A stretch of 64,000 bases of DNA, taken from contig JBANDB010000002.1 of assembly GCA_037576215.1 (NCBI GenBank), positions 7,688,001 through 7,752,000 on the forward strand. Direction: 5' to 3'. The position numbers and the translations under genes are program-made. This DNA comes from Armillaria gallica. Taxonomy: Eukaryota > Basidiomycota > Agaricomycetes > Agaricales > Physalacriaceae. Shown one piece after another: positions 24,515 through 35,617 of this stretch; the stretch's first letter is position 1; each line of letters starts with the position of its first letter. A model generated the notes under the pieces. That model was given only the letters and a program-made list of their open reading frames with translations. It was not told the origin of the DNA and made no database searches.

Positions 24515-24760
24515 CATGTTATGGAAGGTTATGGACTTTGGTCACAATGCTATCAGTGTTTACTCATACTTTGTAAATACATGACTGATTTTATCATACT
24601 CAGCAGTGACGATCTCTTCCAAACGATCCAACTTTTCGAAGACCTGCTTGGTAGTCCACTGCCTTGGTTTTGGTCCATGATCAATCCATCTGTATTTGAG
24701 CCCCATAATGTAAAGGGTGAATATCTCCTGATTATGTGTGTTAATGTTGTATTGACGGAT

Positions 24761-25279
24761 CTAGACATTGCGAAGACGTACGATTTTTCGTTGCTCTTGT
24801 TCAGCTTCATCAATGGTGGACCACTTATGAAACCACAACAAGTACAGACACTCAAAAAATTTCAATGTACAATCGGCAAGTATGGCGCTCTCGAAAAGAG
24901 GACCCCGATCCGCTAGCCATAGTAGTTGTTTGCCAGAATAGGCCAAGTGAATGGCATAGCGATAAAGACCCGGAATGAGTAGCACACCAATGATCGAGCT
25001 GCCACAGGAATATGTGAGTATCAGATCACAGATTAAGCAATAAAGGTCCTACTCTTCAATGGTGCCAACATCCAGGTAAGGATGGCACCCGTGAAAACCG
25101 GTGCTGATGGTTGGTGTGGAAGGATCCCTCTGGTTGCCGATTTCAAAATCACCTTCAGAGTCCTCACTCAAAAAGGAGGTCCAGTCAAGGATGTGATCAA
25201 AAGCGAAGAGATCTGGCTTGTCGGGTGGAACACCAGTAGATGGATTCTCATGGGGGGCTATATGGGACATAACTGTCAA
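24761..25279 (-). CDS. Hypothetical protein with hydrophobic C-terminal half
   Basis: Two exons on the minus strand, 25279-25053 and 24998-24761, joined by a GTAGG...GGCAG intron. About 154 residues. The N-terminal half is acidic and polar (LSEDSEGDFEIGNQ); the C-terminal half is more hydrophobic (IIGVLLIPGLYRYA, then CLYLLWFHKW) and ends in a charged helix (EAEQEQRKIVRL). It lies tail to tail with KDZ1, so it may be a host gene at the cassette edge or another cargo gene. No family recognised. Confidence 0.45.
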
Positions 25280-25344
25280 GGAGTCATGCCTGCATTTCTT
25301 TTATAAGACCTAGCAACCCAAGAAGGGATGTCAGAAATATAAAA

Positions 25345-25500
25345 TACAATTTTGATCAAATATAAATTTATTGAAACGGATGACTTCAGACATAGCTTCA
25401 ATGAAGTACAATTTCGATCAAATATAAATTTAAGGCAACATATGAACATCTAGATAGGTTTCAGCGAAGTACAATTTCCATCAAATATAAATTTATTGTA
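25345..25500. repeat. Three AT-rich tandem repeats, period about 62 bp
   Basis: The block TACAATTTCGATCAAATATA recurs at about 25346, 25409 and 25470 with one or two changes, each followed by AATTTA. The intervening sequence also aligns partly (TTCAATGAAG / TTCAGCGAAG). Noncoding minisatellite-like array. Confidence 0.75.
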
Positions 25501-25559
25501 AACTCACCATAGCGCTTCTGTTCAGCATTTCATTTGTCAATTTCAACAGCTTTGAGTAG

Positions 25560-27412
25560 GTTCACTTATTTTACATTGACATCTATGTAGTACAGGCAAT
25601 AGAGCGATCCTTAATATAGATATTTGCACATACCACTCATGCTGACATTATTTCTACCAATGACTAATGGTGAAGGTATCTGTAGCACAAAGCTAGGGCA
25701 CTCCTTGGTGTGGAGGAGTGAGTCTGGGGTGGGGTGTAGTAAGGTTATGACTGACAAAGGGAGTACAAAGAATGGAGCCTGATGTATGTTACAAGATGTT
25801 AGTATCCCATTGGAATAATACAAGAAATAGGGAAATACTAGCACCGGTGATGGAATGCTGAGATCCTGCCAGCAGAAAATCCATGGAATGGTACAAAGCT
25901 TGCTGCAGTTGATGTAGAGGCTGGGATGCCATGCGGTCTTTCATAGAGCATCAAGGTACCTGGGCGAGCGAGAGAGCGGAGAGCAGCAAGAGTGCAGCAG
26001 AGAAACGGATAATGGTACTACTGGAGCAGGTCATAATCATCCTGAAACGGCATACTGATCCAGTACCATCCCACATGCATCGATGACACTGCCGGAAAGC
26101 CAGGAAAGGTTGTATCTAGGATCTACAAGGTCAAGATCAGATGCGGAGGAGTGAGAGGGGACAGGCAGAGATCCCATCAAGGAAAGGAACGATGCTGGAT
26201 TGGTGACAAATATAGAATTCGACGGAAAGGGAAATCCAAGGTGCATCAGTCGGCCAACAGGCAGGGGCAAGGGCGGGACACGAGTGTCATGTGATGACTG
26301 GAAGAATACAATTTATTGAAAACGTCTCAAATTTAAATATATATTTCGAGTTGTATTCTGACAGCTTGTTGACAGCTACAGTAGTTACTGGGTATTTTGT
26401 ATTTGACATTCCACAGTAGTTACTGGGATAAATTGTATTAAATGGACAATACAGCCTCCTCGTCATATTCTAGGACAGGTATGTCCGATCTGATCTTAGA
26501 TCTTTTACTTAAACTGGCATAGCATGCGAACAAGATGTGGAAATGGGCGATTCAGTATGACTGCGAGTTCATCGTTGTGAACAAGAAAAATCGAGCATTG
26601 TACGGCGCCTATCTTTACTTCATTATTCATGCTCATCGATTGTCCATAGCTTAAAGACCGTCACGTATTCCAAGCACCTCAAGTATCTCGATATTCTTTG
26701 TACTCCCACAGTTCGTCAGACATTAGAGGATTTCAACCGGCGTTTAACATGCCTCACTCTGACAGGTACGCTGTTTCTGCTAGTGTGTACTGTACCGTTA
26801 CTGAATTGTGAGTAGTTTGGCGGGAAATGATGACCCGAGTCGTTCAGGAATACCACCAACTCCGCGCACGCAAAACTGCCACTGGACAGTGATTGATGTC
26901 AGCTGGCTGATATGATACTATGTCTCTGGATGATTTAGGGCACATGGAGCACATTGTAAGTCTTGTAATTTTATTCTATTACTCATTATTCAACAACGCA
27001 CATCTGCAGCTGTACCTATCTTACTACTACTCTAGTCTAGCCTGCAGAATACAAAAGCTTTTTGAGCTTGTCCCAGATCGTCCCAGCCATCCGTGTCATG
27101 GTGCCATCCAATGAAAACGCATAAGACGCGAGCGCATGCTGCGTATCAATGTAATGACATTGTATTGCAACGGTTGATGTACGACAAGCACAGGAAGAAA
27201 GTCCGAATCGGCCAGGACTGCCAAGAACAACTCCTCCCTCCTCTGGACCTTCGACTTGATGTTCACCGTCGTGACTTTTTCTGAACATTGTTGTTCTTGG
27301 CTTCATTCTCAATCCGTTCTAGGAATCGGATTCAAATCGGAATACCGAATGTCCTAATCTCCGAAACATGTCACCGGGGTGTGATATCATAGCTATGCGA
27401 ATCACCACCACA
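25560..27412. other. AT-rich interval, no supported gene
   Basis: A minus-strand ORF at 26037-26270 and a possible two-exon start at 26441 (MDNTASSSYSR, closed by a TGA) are not convincing. A 15-bp direct repeat ACAGTAGTTACTGGG occurs twice near 26377 and 26412. Otherwise nothing seen. Confidence 0.3.
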
Positions 27413-28003
27413 ATGTCAAACTTACCCTCACTCGCCTGCATCCTATCTGCTCTACAAACATCCCAGAGGTCTTCCTCGAGTACTCTATATGCTCTAGTTC
27501 AACATGTCGTAGACGCCGCACCATCGACAACATATCCCATTCTCACCCCTATTCGTTACCTCATTACTACATTCGGCAATGTCATACAGAACGCCATATG
27601 TGAATTCATGATAATATTAAGACTCAGCATGGATCCCATAGAGTATGGGCCACTGGAACCCAATGAACGTATCCAAAAATCTTCCTATATCCAGTTTCGA
27701 AAACATTACATTCACACAAGGGACGAACTAATACCAGCTATCGAAACGAACCTCACAAAAATCGAGCTGCTACTCATTACCGAGCTACATGGATCCCCTG
27801 CACTTGAACTTTTTCTCCACTTCATAAAGAAACTCCCTGGGTGCTGGTCCGCTCGTATCGACCTTCTCGACGACATCCCAACCATCTTTTCCTCGCTCCG
27901 CAGTTCATTGCGGGCAGTCTTGGTGTGCCTTGAATACCTCAAGCACCATGCATACAATGTCCTCACTCGTTTTGTTGACGCGGATTCGGTAAACCGCCAT
28001 TGA
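27413..28003 (+). pseudogene. Tandem gene pair, copy 1 (truncated by TGA)
   Basis: Plus-strand gene starting SNLPSLACILSALQTSQ, clearly paralogous to the next gene at 28812. It is an all-helical protein with shared blocks TTYPIL, IETNLTKIE, LLLITEL and PGCWSARIDLLDDI. The frame ends with TGA at 28001-28003, where copy 2 has CGA at 29400-29402. Coding resemblance continues past the stop (GCTDLLWCL against GRSDLQWCL) to a homologous splice donor at about 28109, and one base is missing before it relative to copy 2. So this copy is probably a young pseudogene, although a protein of 196 residues could still be made. Family not recognised by name. Confidence 0.55.
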
Positions 28004-28811
28004 GGCTGCACGGACTTGCTTTGGTGCTTGCAGAGTACCCGTGAGTCATTGATACAGCTGAACTGGGGTCTACGTACACACACCAAGATGCCAGGGTACC
28101 TTCCTTGGTATGTTGCCTCTCCCTATTCTACTTGAAAGCTTTCTGAACGTTATCTGCCCTGTAGGCCTGGCTTTTGAGAGCCTGGCAGGGGAATCGGAAT
28201 ACCTATGGATTCAAAATAAAGCTATCTTCTCTGTGATTCGGTTATGGTTTAATGTCGTGGCGAGTTTACACGAAGAGTCTCTCAGTTGGTGAGCGCAGGT
28301 AGGCCAGTAATCCTTGTGGACCGACGACTTGCCTTGGTGGCCTTACCGTGGTTTAGTCGCCATATACTGGAGGTGTGCAGGTGGCGCAGCGACCTCGGGC
28401 ATAATGAACAGATCAATTCATTACCCAATGTCCTGTCCTCTCGTGCTGCAGTGATGGATAACGATTCTCAGGGCGGTGTATCGATTTGTGTCCTTCGGGG
28501 TAGCGAGTGCCACGCAATATGGTTGAAACACTTTCGGGACAAGATACGATACTACCGCCTTTTGATATGATGGTCTACTTTCGTACTATAGGAAAGATCC
28601 CAAAATGACCTACCTTGTCTTCCTCGCGTCCGCGGAATTTCCCCAGTGCTGAACCAGCCTAGTGTCTTGAGTACTCGAGGATGACCTCATACACTTCCGA
28701 ACCTAGATTGTGACTGTTTCCGAGCCGCTGTTTGGTCGCTGTTTCAAGCTCCGAAACATAGTAAAATGTGGCTATGCCGCAAGTGTCTTAAACGAGCAAC
28801 ATACCACCAGG

Positions 28812-29679
28812 ATGACGAACTTGCCCTCAATTGTCAATATGCTGTCTGCCCTCTATACATCTCAGAAGACATACTCCGACATTCTATCTGCCCTGGTTCA
28901 ACACGTCGCGGGTGCGGCACTATCGACAACCTATCCCATCCTCATCCCTCTTCGTTTCCTCGTTTCTGCATTTGATAATGCTACACGAGCAGGCCTAGAA
29001 ATTTTCGGCTCACAGATTGGCCAGGGAGTGTTTCACATGGAACCTGAACCGATTAAACTTGGTGGCGATTTTTTCAATGAACGTTATAATCAAGTCCTGA
29101 ACAATTACCGGAAAGCAAGAGAGGAACTCTTACCCGCCATCGAAATAAATCTCACGGAGATAGAGCCACTACTCATCACTGAACTGTATGGATCATATGG
29201 TCTCGGGCTTTTCTTCCGGTTCGTAAAGCATATTCCTGGATGTTGGTCCACTCGGATCGACCTTCTTGACAACATTCAAGATATCATTTACTCGCCCCGC
29301 AGTTCCTTGCGAGTAGTTGGGACCTGCCTTGATCATGTTGAGCAGTATGCACGTATTGTGCATGCATGTTTTCTTGACAAGGATTGGGTGGCCCGTCACC
29401 GAGGCCGCTCAGACTTGCAGTGGTGCTTGCGTGAGACCAAGGAGTCAGTGTTCAAGGTATCCAGTGCTTTTACCTGCACATTCCCAACTGCCTGGGTACC
29501 GTCCTGTGTATGTTTTCCTGGTTTTATTCCAGTTGGTCACTTTCTGAGCAACATTTGTTATTCAGGCCTTGCTACTACACCGACTCGGACGACTGACTAT
29601 CCGATTCAAGGAAACTGCCAGGACATCTTCCTCAGCTCTTGATTCAAGAATAACCATTCCCTCTTCTCAGCGTCTTTGA
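28812..29679 (+). CDS. Tandem gene pair, copy 2 (apparently intact hypothetical protein)
   Basis: Exons 28812-29507 and 29566-29679. The start at 28812 is chosen because it aligns with the start of copy 1; an in-frame upstream ATG exists at 28710. About 269 residues, mostly helical, no signal peptide or transmembrane segment. Conserved blocks shared with copy 1: TTYPIL, AIEINLTEIE, LLITELYGS, PGCWSTRIDLLDN. The last exon is basic (RLGRLTIRFKETAR). Copies are about 1.4 kb apart head to tail. Function unknown. Confidence 0.6.
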
Positions 29680-29802
29680 TATGGTTTGATGATGAGTTTG
29701 CCCACGGAGGCGGGAGAGTCCTTTTCAATTTGACTTTGTTTCTTCCAGGTTTCGTTGGGCGCACAACGGACTTACTTTGTTTATTTCATTTTCGGAGCCT
29801 AG

Positions 29803-30054
29803 ATGCCTACGTCAGGAGATGCCCAGGACGAGGCTGAGATGGGACAATCCCCATCCGAGGATTCGACCAAGACAAAAAAGGGGAAACAGGCGAAGGCGAA
29901 AAAAGCTTACGGTTATGGACAGCTCCAATACAATCCCACCACCCATGTACCTTGCCTCCCTACGTCGGATACAGTGTACCTCCACCTTCTCCTTCACTCT
30001 GCCATCAATCTCGATTATAACACAGGCACGTCGCTGACGAAAAAATTTGACTAG
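29803..30054 (+). CDS. Small hypothetical ORF with charged N-terminus
   Basis: An 83-codon ORF beginning with an acidic segment (GDAQDEAEMGQSPSEDS), then a lysine-rich patch (KKGKQAKAKKA) and a hydrophobic end. It may be a first exon of a larger gene. No homologue recognised, and the support is limited to composition. Confidence 0.3.
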   Translation: MPTSGDAQDEAEMGQSPSEDSTKTKKGKQAKAKKAYGYGQLQYNPTTHVPCLPTSDTVYLHLLLHSAINLDYNTGTSLTKKFD

Positions 30055-30239
30055 CTAAATGTGATTGTTGAGCAGCTAAAAGGCAGAACCATGTGTGTAT
30101 ATCTCATCACATTCTGCTACCGTAATACACGCCGACCATTCTCTGAAAATTCTACAATACTCGAAGGAGGATGAAGGTTATACACGGTCTCATTGTGCCC
30201 CTGGCCAATACCTTCCTTGCATTGGAACCCATGTGTCGG

Positions 30240-30580
30240 GAGACCTTTAATCTGAAGACACGGGTACCCTTCCTGATCTTTGGGAGGTTGAACAACCCTG
30301 TGAGGCAATCTAACAGTTTTTTTTTTTTGCGGAAGTGTGGTTATGGATGTACCGATGAATCGTAGAGCGATAAACTTCTCCTGATAGGAATTCGAGTGCA
30401 TCTCCGGCATTAATAACCCGTTGTCGTCACCAACAATGATATGATATCTTAACGCTTGAAGCCGTACACGCACCAACGCATTCTCGACATGTTTGACCCA
30501 CTTCCAATCCCCCGAGGGCATAAGGATCTGTAACGCCGACACGGGCTGACTATACAGGATGGTGATTGAACCAAATCAAA
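30240..30580 (-). pseudogene. 2-oxoglutarate/Fe(II) oxygenase remnant
   Basis: Minus strand. Recognisable core of an isopenicillin N synthase-like (DIOX) enzyme: FGSITILYSQPVSALQI, then WKWVKHVENALV, then after an intron-like gap INAGDALEFLSG and STIHRVVQPPKDQEGY. These blocks surround the iron-binding histidine and the RxS-type 2OG region in the family. The upstream HxD motif is not found (the frame is broken just before FGS) and the acceptor of the internal intron reads GG instead of AG. Only about 100 of the usual 330-350 residues are present, so this is a remnant. It sits next to the dehydrogenase and P450 on the same strand. Confidence 0.6.
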
Positions 30581-30937
30581 TCAACGACAATTGGTTCCAA
30601 AATAGCACATCGTTGGTTTATCAGCTTGTTCAACACTTGTTGGCGACGCTTTCCACATGGCTCTGTTGCAGCGAACTTGGCCAGAATATCGTCTGATGTG
30701 CTTTCCACTGACTCTGGAATTGTTGCCGAGGTTCCGGGTTTGGATTGGGCATTGGTTCCAGTGGCACAAACACCGAAAGCTGCACTCACAAGCTACACAT
30801 AGATGCATATAGACCTCGCCATCTGCGTAATGGCAGACAACTCAAATGCAACAGCAGGCCCCAAAAAGGTATTCAACGCCCGGAGTTTTGAAATTCAGGG
30901 CCAAATTCGCTCGCAGGTTATTATATGCATTCATCAA

Positions 30938-32207
30938 CTACGCCCTCGTTAGACATGTCTTGGCCACCTCCGAAACCTTGGGATCAACTTGACCTAAAAT
31001 ATCCAGCATGTCCTCCTGAATGCGAGGCAGGTTAGATAGTTTTACTCTACACATCGCAAAGAACCACTCACCCAAACCTTATCCTGTACGATCTTGCCGT
31101 CCTCGCTGATCACAAAGTCGCTCTCTTCCACAACCTCAGACATATGAATATATTTGCCACGAAGCTTCTCTTCATTATTCAGGGACCCGACTGCCGCATA
31201 GACTAGTTGCCAGCTCCCCTGCTCCGTAGTGAATGCTAGCTCTTCTCGCAGTTTTTGCAGATTCTCTGCCTCCTCGGCAGGGGCACCATATCCGAGGTTC
31301 GAGAAACACAGTCCAGGATTAACAGAATTGACGGTGATCGCTGGGACGTGCATTTGCAGAGCTCGGGCAAAGAGAATGTTGAGCACTGTATGAGGTCAGT
31401 CGGCATAGAGAGTAAAAGTCATATGTCCCGTACATTTGGAATCACTGTATCGGCAATCCATGACTCTGTTCACAGGTTAGTGACTTACCAGTAAATCTCA
31501 CAAGACGGCGTACTCTTTCGTACAATAGTCCTTGTCTGATAGCTTCGCCAGGATGCTGGGGGAAGCAATGACATCCTTTTTGATCTTTGTTGAATAGTGA
31601 ATTTCACTCGCGATGACGATCAGCCTCAGGTTGACCGAATGCTTGCGAGCTGTCTCGAGCATCTTTGGGATCATACGGATAGCAAGTAATCCAGGACCGA
31701 GGTTGTTTGTATGTATGCTAAGACGATGAAGAGCCTTTGTTTCATGAAGGGAACATGCAACATACATTTTCTCCCAGCCTTCTACTTGTTCGTAGTCCCA
31801 AGTTGCAATGCTAGCATTCTCTATGAGGATATCCAATCGATCCAGCTCGCGCTCGGCCTTTTCAGCGAATGCAATGATGCTATTGAAATTGGCAAGATCG
31901 ATGATCCATAGCTCTGCCTTGGAGTAGCCAGTGTCGTCTTGGATCTCTGTAATACCAACGATTAGTCGAGCTCGTAGATCTAAATGTACTACGTACGGAC
32001 CAGGGCCTGCTTTCCCTTTGCTTCATCTCTGGAGGTCAACACCAGTTGCGCAGGGTTCATCCTAGCAAAATGCTTCGCAGCTTCGAAACCAAGACCAGTA
32101 TTGGCACCAATCAAGACGAATGTCTTCCCGCTCAAGTCGGCAGTGACGACCATAGGCACGGGTCCGGTCTGGTCTGCGATGAACTGTTCATGAGTTCTGG
32201 GAGCCAT
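30938..32207 (-). CDS. Short-chain dehydrogenase/reductase
   Basis: NAD(P)-dependent SDR, intact, 339 residues in six exons: 32207-31997, 31946-31766, 31717-31514, 31465-31434, 31385-31072 and 31015-30938. Motifs in order: cofactor-binding GANTGLG (about residue 35), the NNAG-equivalent ENASIA, TNNLGP, IVIASE with the catalytic serine, and the catalytic YSDSK formed across the exon 4/5 junction, followed by VNPG. Length and motif spacing fit fungal retinol-dehydrogenase-like or light-dependent protochlorophyllide reductase-like SDRs; the substrate is unknown. No signal peptide; probably cytosolic. Same strand as the P450 upstream (760 bp apart), which suggests a metabolic cluster. Confidence 0.85.
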
Positions 32208-32966
32208 TGCGGGGGAGTCATTATTACCTTACAGCTTTATATGCCATGTGAATGCATTAGAGCAACATCAGATTAGAGTCTTTGTGAGGCCAATTCTCAC
32301 ATGCCGACAGCCTACGCAAACGTAGGTATTGATGGCAGAGCGACATGAAGGTGCTTACTAAACAACTGAGGCCAGCGACTGTAAGGTGGTAGGCTCTCTG
32401 AGCGTTGCCGAAGTTGAGTTTAATTCAGGACTGATATAGATACCTCGAGCTGGTCCAGAACGTGAATGGGAACAGGGACTGAACATTTCAGTAGGTGGCA
32501 CGAGGTGGCACGGCTGATGTTGAAGCGGAGTTTGTTCCGAATGCTTCCGCCACCAACACCACTTGAACACCACCATCACCACTTAAGTAGAGCTGGTCTG
32601 GTCTTACGTCGCAGTCCAGGTATCCGATGACTGGCTCAGGTATGTCTCTTTGCTCAATCATTGGCAAGAGCGATAACCATGGTATACCGCATCATTCAGA
32701 TTGGGCAGCAGGGTAGTGCTTGACGTGTTTTTCGACCTCAAAACACTGAGCAGCATACCAGGATGTCCCAAAACTGTCTCTCAAGCTAGGAAATCACCTG
32801 ATGTATCTCTTGATATCTCCCCATTATGCCTCTGGCTTTCGAATAACATGGATGTTTGACGAGAGATCAATGTAATATTAAATCCAAAGTATCAGACTAA
32901 AATGTTGGGCCCTTATTGCTGCAACAAAAGAGAGAATGATGCAAATGATAAATTGACGGTCGCCGT
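32208..32966. other. Intergenic between SDR and P450
   Basis: Contains the SDR promoter region and the P450 3' flank. A minus ORF at 32358-32582 has no support. Nothing else seen. Confidence 0.4.
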
Positions 32967-35617
32967 TCACAATGTGGCTCCTTCCCTGGCTTCTTCCATC
33001 CTGACCCATAAGCCAGCCTATCCAAGAAGGTTGATTGACTTATGGCATGAAATGAGAGGTCTGAGAGAACATACCTTGGCATACAATGTCACATGTATTC
33101 CCAACATAATCTTTTCCCTGCCTTTAGTCGTCCCCGGACTCCTGATCCAGCTCTTCGGAGGAATACTTTCAGGAGGTTGAGCGTCCACGGCGAGGCTGAA
33201 CAACGAGAAAGTCTGCAAGAGTCAAATAAGGTAATAGGAAGCCTCATTATACGCAAACTAAGAAGAAATGTTCAAGCGCTGCTATCAAATAACTGACTGA
33301 AAACGTGCTGACCTGTTGACCGAGGCAAATTCTTGGACCCGCATTGAAAGGTGCGAAGATGAAGGGGTTCGGAGTCAGATACTTGTGCACGCGGCTATCG
33401 AGGAATCGATCCAGATCAAATTCAAGAGCTGGGAGGAGTTGTTGGATCAAAAGCACCGAAAGACTAATAGCATGTTTATCTCACCATCCGGGCCCCATAA
33501 ATCTGTGCGTCGATGCATTAGGAATACGGAATAAACCACTCTGGGCAAGACACCATCAAGCAGCCATCAATGAAATCAAGGTAACATGCAGACCTCGTAC
33601 TACTTGGAATATAATATGGTGTCCTCCCTTTGTTTGGAAGAGTCGTCGCTACTCTCGAGGAGCTTGTAGAAAATGATGACATAAGAAAAAGACCAGGAAA
33701 GAGAAACAATGCGCCTCACCGAGTATTTTCTGGGCTGAAGTCGAACATCGTTAGCTACGTCAGTTTCAAAAAGGCTTCTTCATGCACACAGTTGGATATA
33801 GGCGCAATGTTTCTGAAGAACATACATGATGAGAATTTATTTCATAGCAAAGGGTTCTCGTACCATTGAGGAATGCCCGTAAATATTTCATATCGTGAAT
33901 GTCCTCGTATGTGGGCTTCCCGGTTCCGACTTTCTCGAGGATCTCAGACCGTAACCGAGCAGCCATGTCTGGATGTTCGCACATCATATACACCGCAAAG
34001 GTTAAAAGGGACGAGGTCTATGCAGATAACCATGAGCACATCATTAAATAAAAGCTACGTCGAGGAGCTCACAGTGTCCCTACCAGCAATCAATATATTG
34101 ATGAGCTCGTCCTGAATGACTTTAGGATCTGCAGAATTTCAATTAGTATATAACATATAAACTTAAGAGACGTGCCTACCATCGATTTCCTGAACCAGAC
34201 AGTCCAATAAGGACATGCTCTCAAGGTCCTTATCCAAACCCACGGACTTGATGCCTTTTGCCTTTCGGACAAGTGCTTCGGAGAGCATGGGTTGGACAAA
34301 GTCATTGATGACTTCCCAGAGCGGCTGGACTTTGTCTGCCCAAAGTTCAGAAAGCGGCCAGGAAGGACCTTTCTGTGTTCGAATGACGATTTGTTCTTGT
34401 GCCTTTGAGAACGCCTTGACAAAAGAATTAGAGAGATGATTAATGAAATGAAGGCTTCCCGCCATCGGTGACCCGGCTGGGTAGGGAAGCCCTGCAGCAA
34501 TCAAATTAACGTCCTTGCCAAAGAGGTACTCCGTAGCAGAGTCCATCGTAAACCGAGAAACAATGTCCTAGGAACATTTATGAGATACCAGCCAATATTT
34601 TACCAGAATCGTCGAAAACCCGACCTGGAAATCGACAGGATAACCCTCCCTCAGCCTTGCTTTAATCTGGGAGATCGTGCTGACCGCGTGCCTCTCGAAG
34701 TTGTCAAAGTCAGAGATACGGGCCTTGTTGAAGAAAGGCCTTGTGGTTGTCCTATGAAACCTGATCAAAGGTAGTGGAAAGGTAAGACCAAGGTGTGGAG
34801 AATGTGCTTGATATACTTACTTCCACATCTCGCCTGCCACGAATAAGCAATTACACTCATATCGTATCTAATCTCAGTAAACTCACCATCAGAATTAAAG
34901 ACACCTACACCCGCAAGTGCCTTGATAGCAGCGAAGACGAATGGGCCTGGAATCCTGCATTAATAACTAGGCAGACGACTGGTGATTCAGCGAAAGCGAG
35001 ACCTTTTTCAAAGTCCTGAAACTGCGTCGCTAGGACGGCCTAGTAGTGCGAGTAAGGGAGTGGCATTCAAAGGTGGCCAATAGTAATTACCTTGACATGT
35101 TCTGGCTCAGTCGTAAAGACCTCATGTTACCGTTAGTACAGCCAGTACTCCAGCAATAGAGAAGTCATTTACCCGTCTATCGGACAATGAACCGAACGAA
35201 AAGGTGTGCCCATACCGCTCGCTCCACGTCTGAAATGCTTCGCCTGATACCCCGGCAATTAGCAGAAAGTACTATGAAGAGTAATATAGCCTCGAACAAA
35301 CCTGGATAGCCATTCTTGAATCCATCCACGACACGACCCAGAATCGAGATGCTGCTCTCCTGAACGCTGGGCATCAGGAGAGCGCCCATTTTGGCAGCCT
35401 CTCTGTGAATGGTAAAGCTTGTGAACCAACTATGCCCGGGGAGAACGAGAAATTGCAGGACCGCAGGTCCTGCCAAGAAAAACCATGGAGGAATATGAAA
35501 ACCTGATTTTGTGAGTACGCTTTGGAGAGTCCAAAGGGCTGCCAAAGGCAGGATTATGAGAGTGAGTGTCACTCTGGATAGATAGGCAAGTCCTGGGGAT
35601 AAGAAATTGATAGGCAT
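32967..35617 (-). pseudogene. Cytochrome P450 (CYP63-like), one in-frame TGA
   Basis: About 17 short exons on the minus strand from ATG at 35615-35617 to TGA at 32967-32969; full length about 590 residues. N-terminal hydrophobic anchor (LTLIILPLAALW) for the ER membrane. I-helix oxygen-binding motif AGRDTTS spans an intron near 34075; K-helix ETLRLYP near 33800; then RRTDLWGPDA; heme loop [12 protein letters not shown] near 33320, with the axial cysteine. The pattern of motifs resembles the basidiomycete CYP63 family, monooxygenases of alkanes, fatty acids and xenobiotics. The next exon reads [11 protein letters not shown], then TGA at 33222-33224, then LLQTFSLF; P450s of this type have Arg there (LVRLLQQF). 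Everything else, including splice sites, looks intact, so this is either a very young pseudogene or a sequencing error. Confidence 0.8.
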
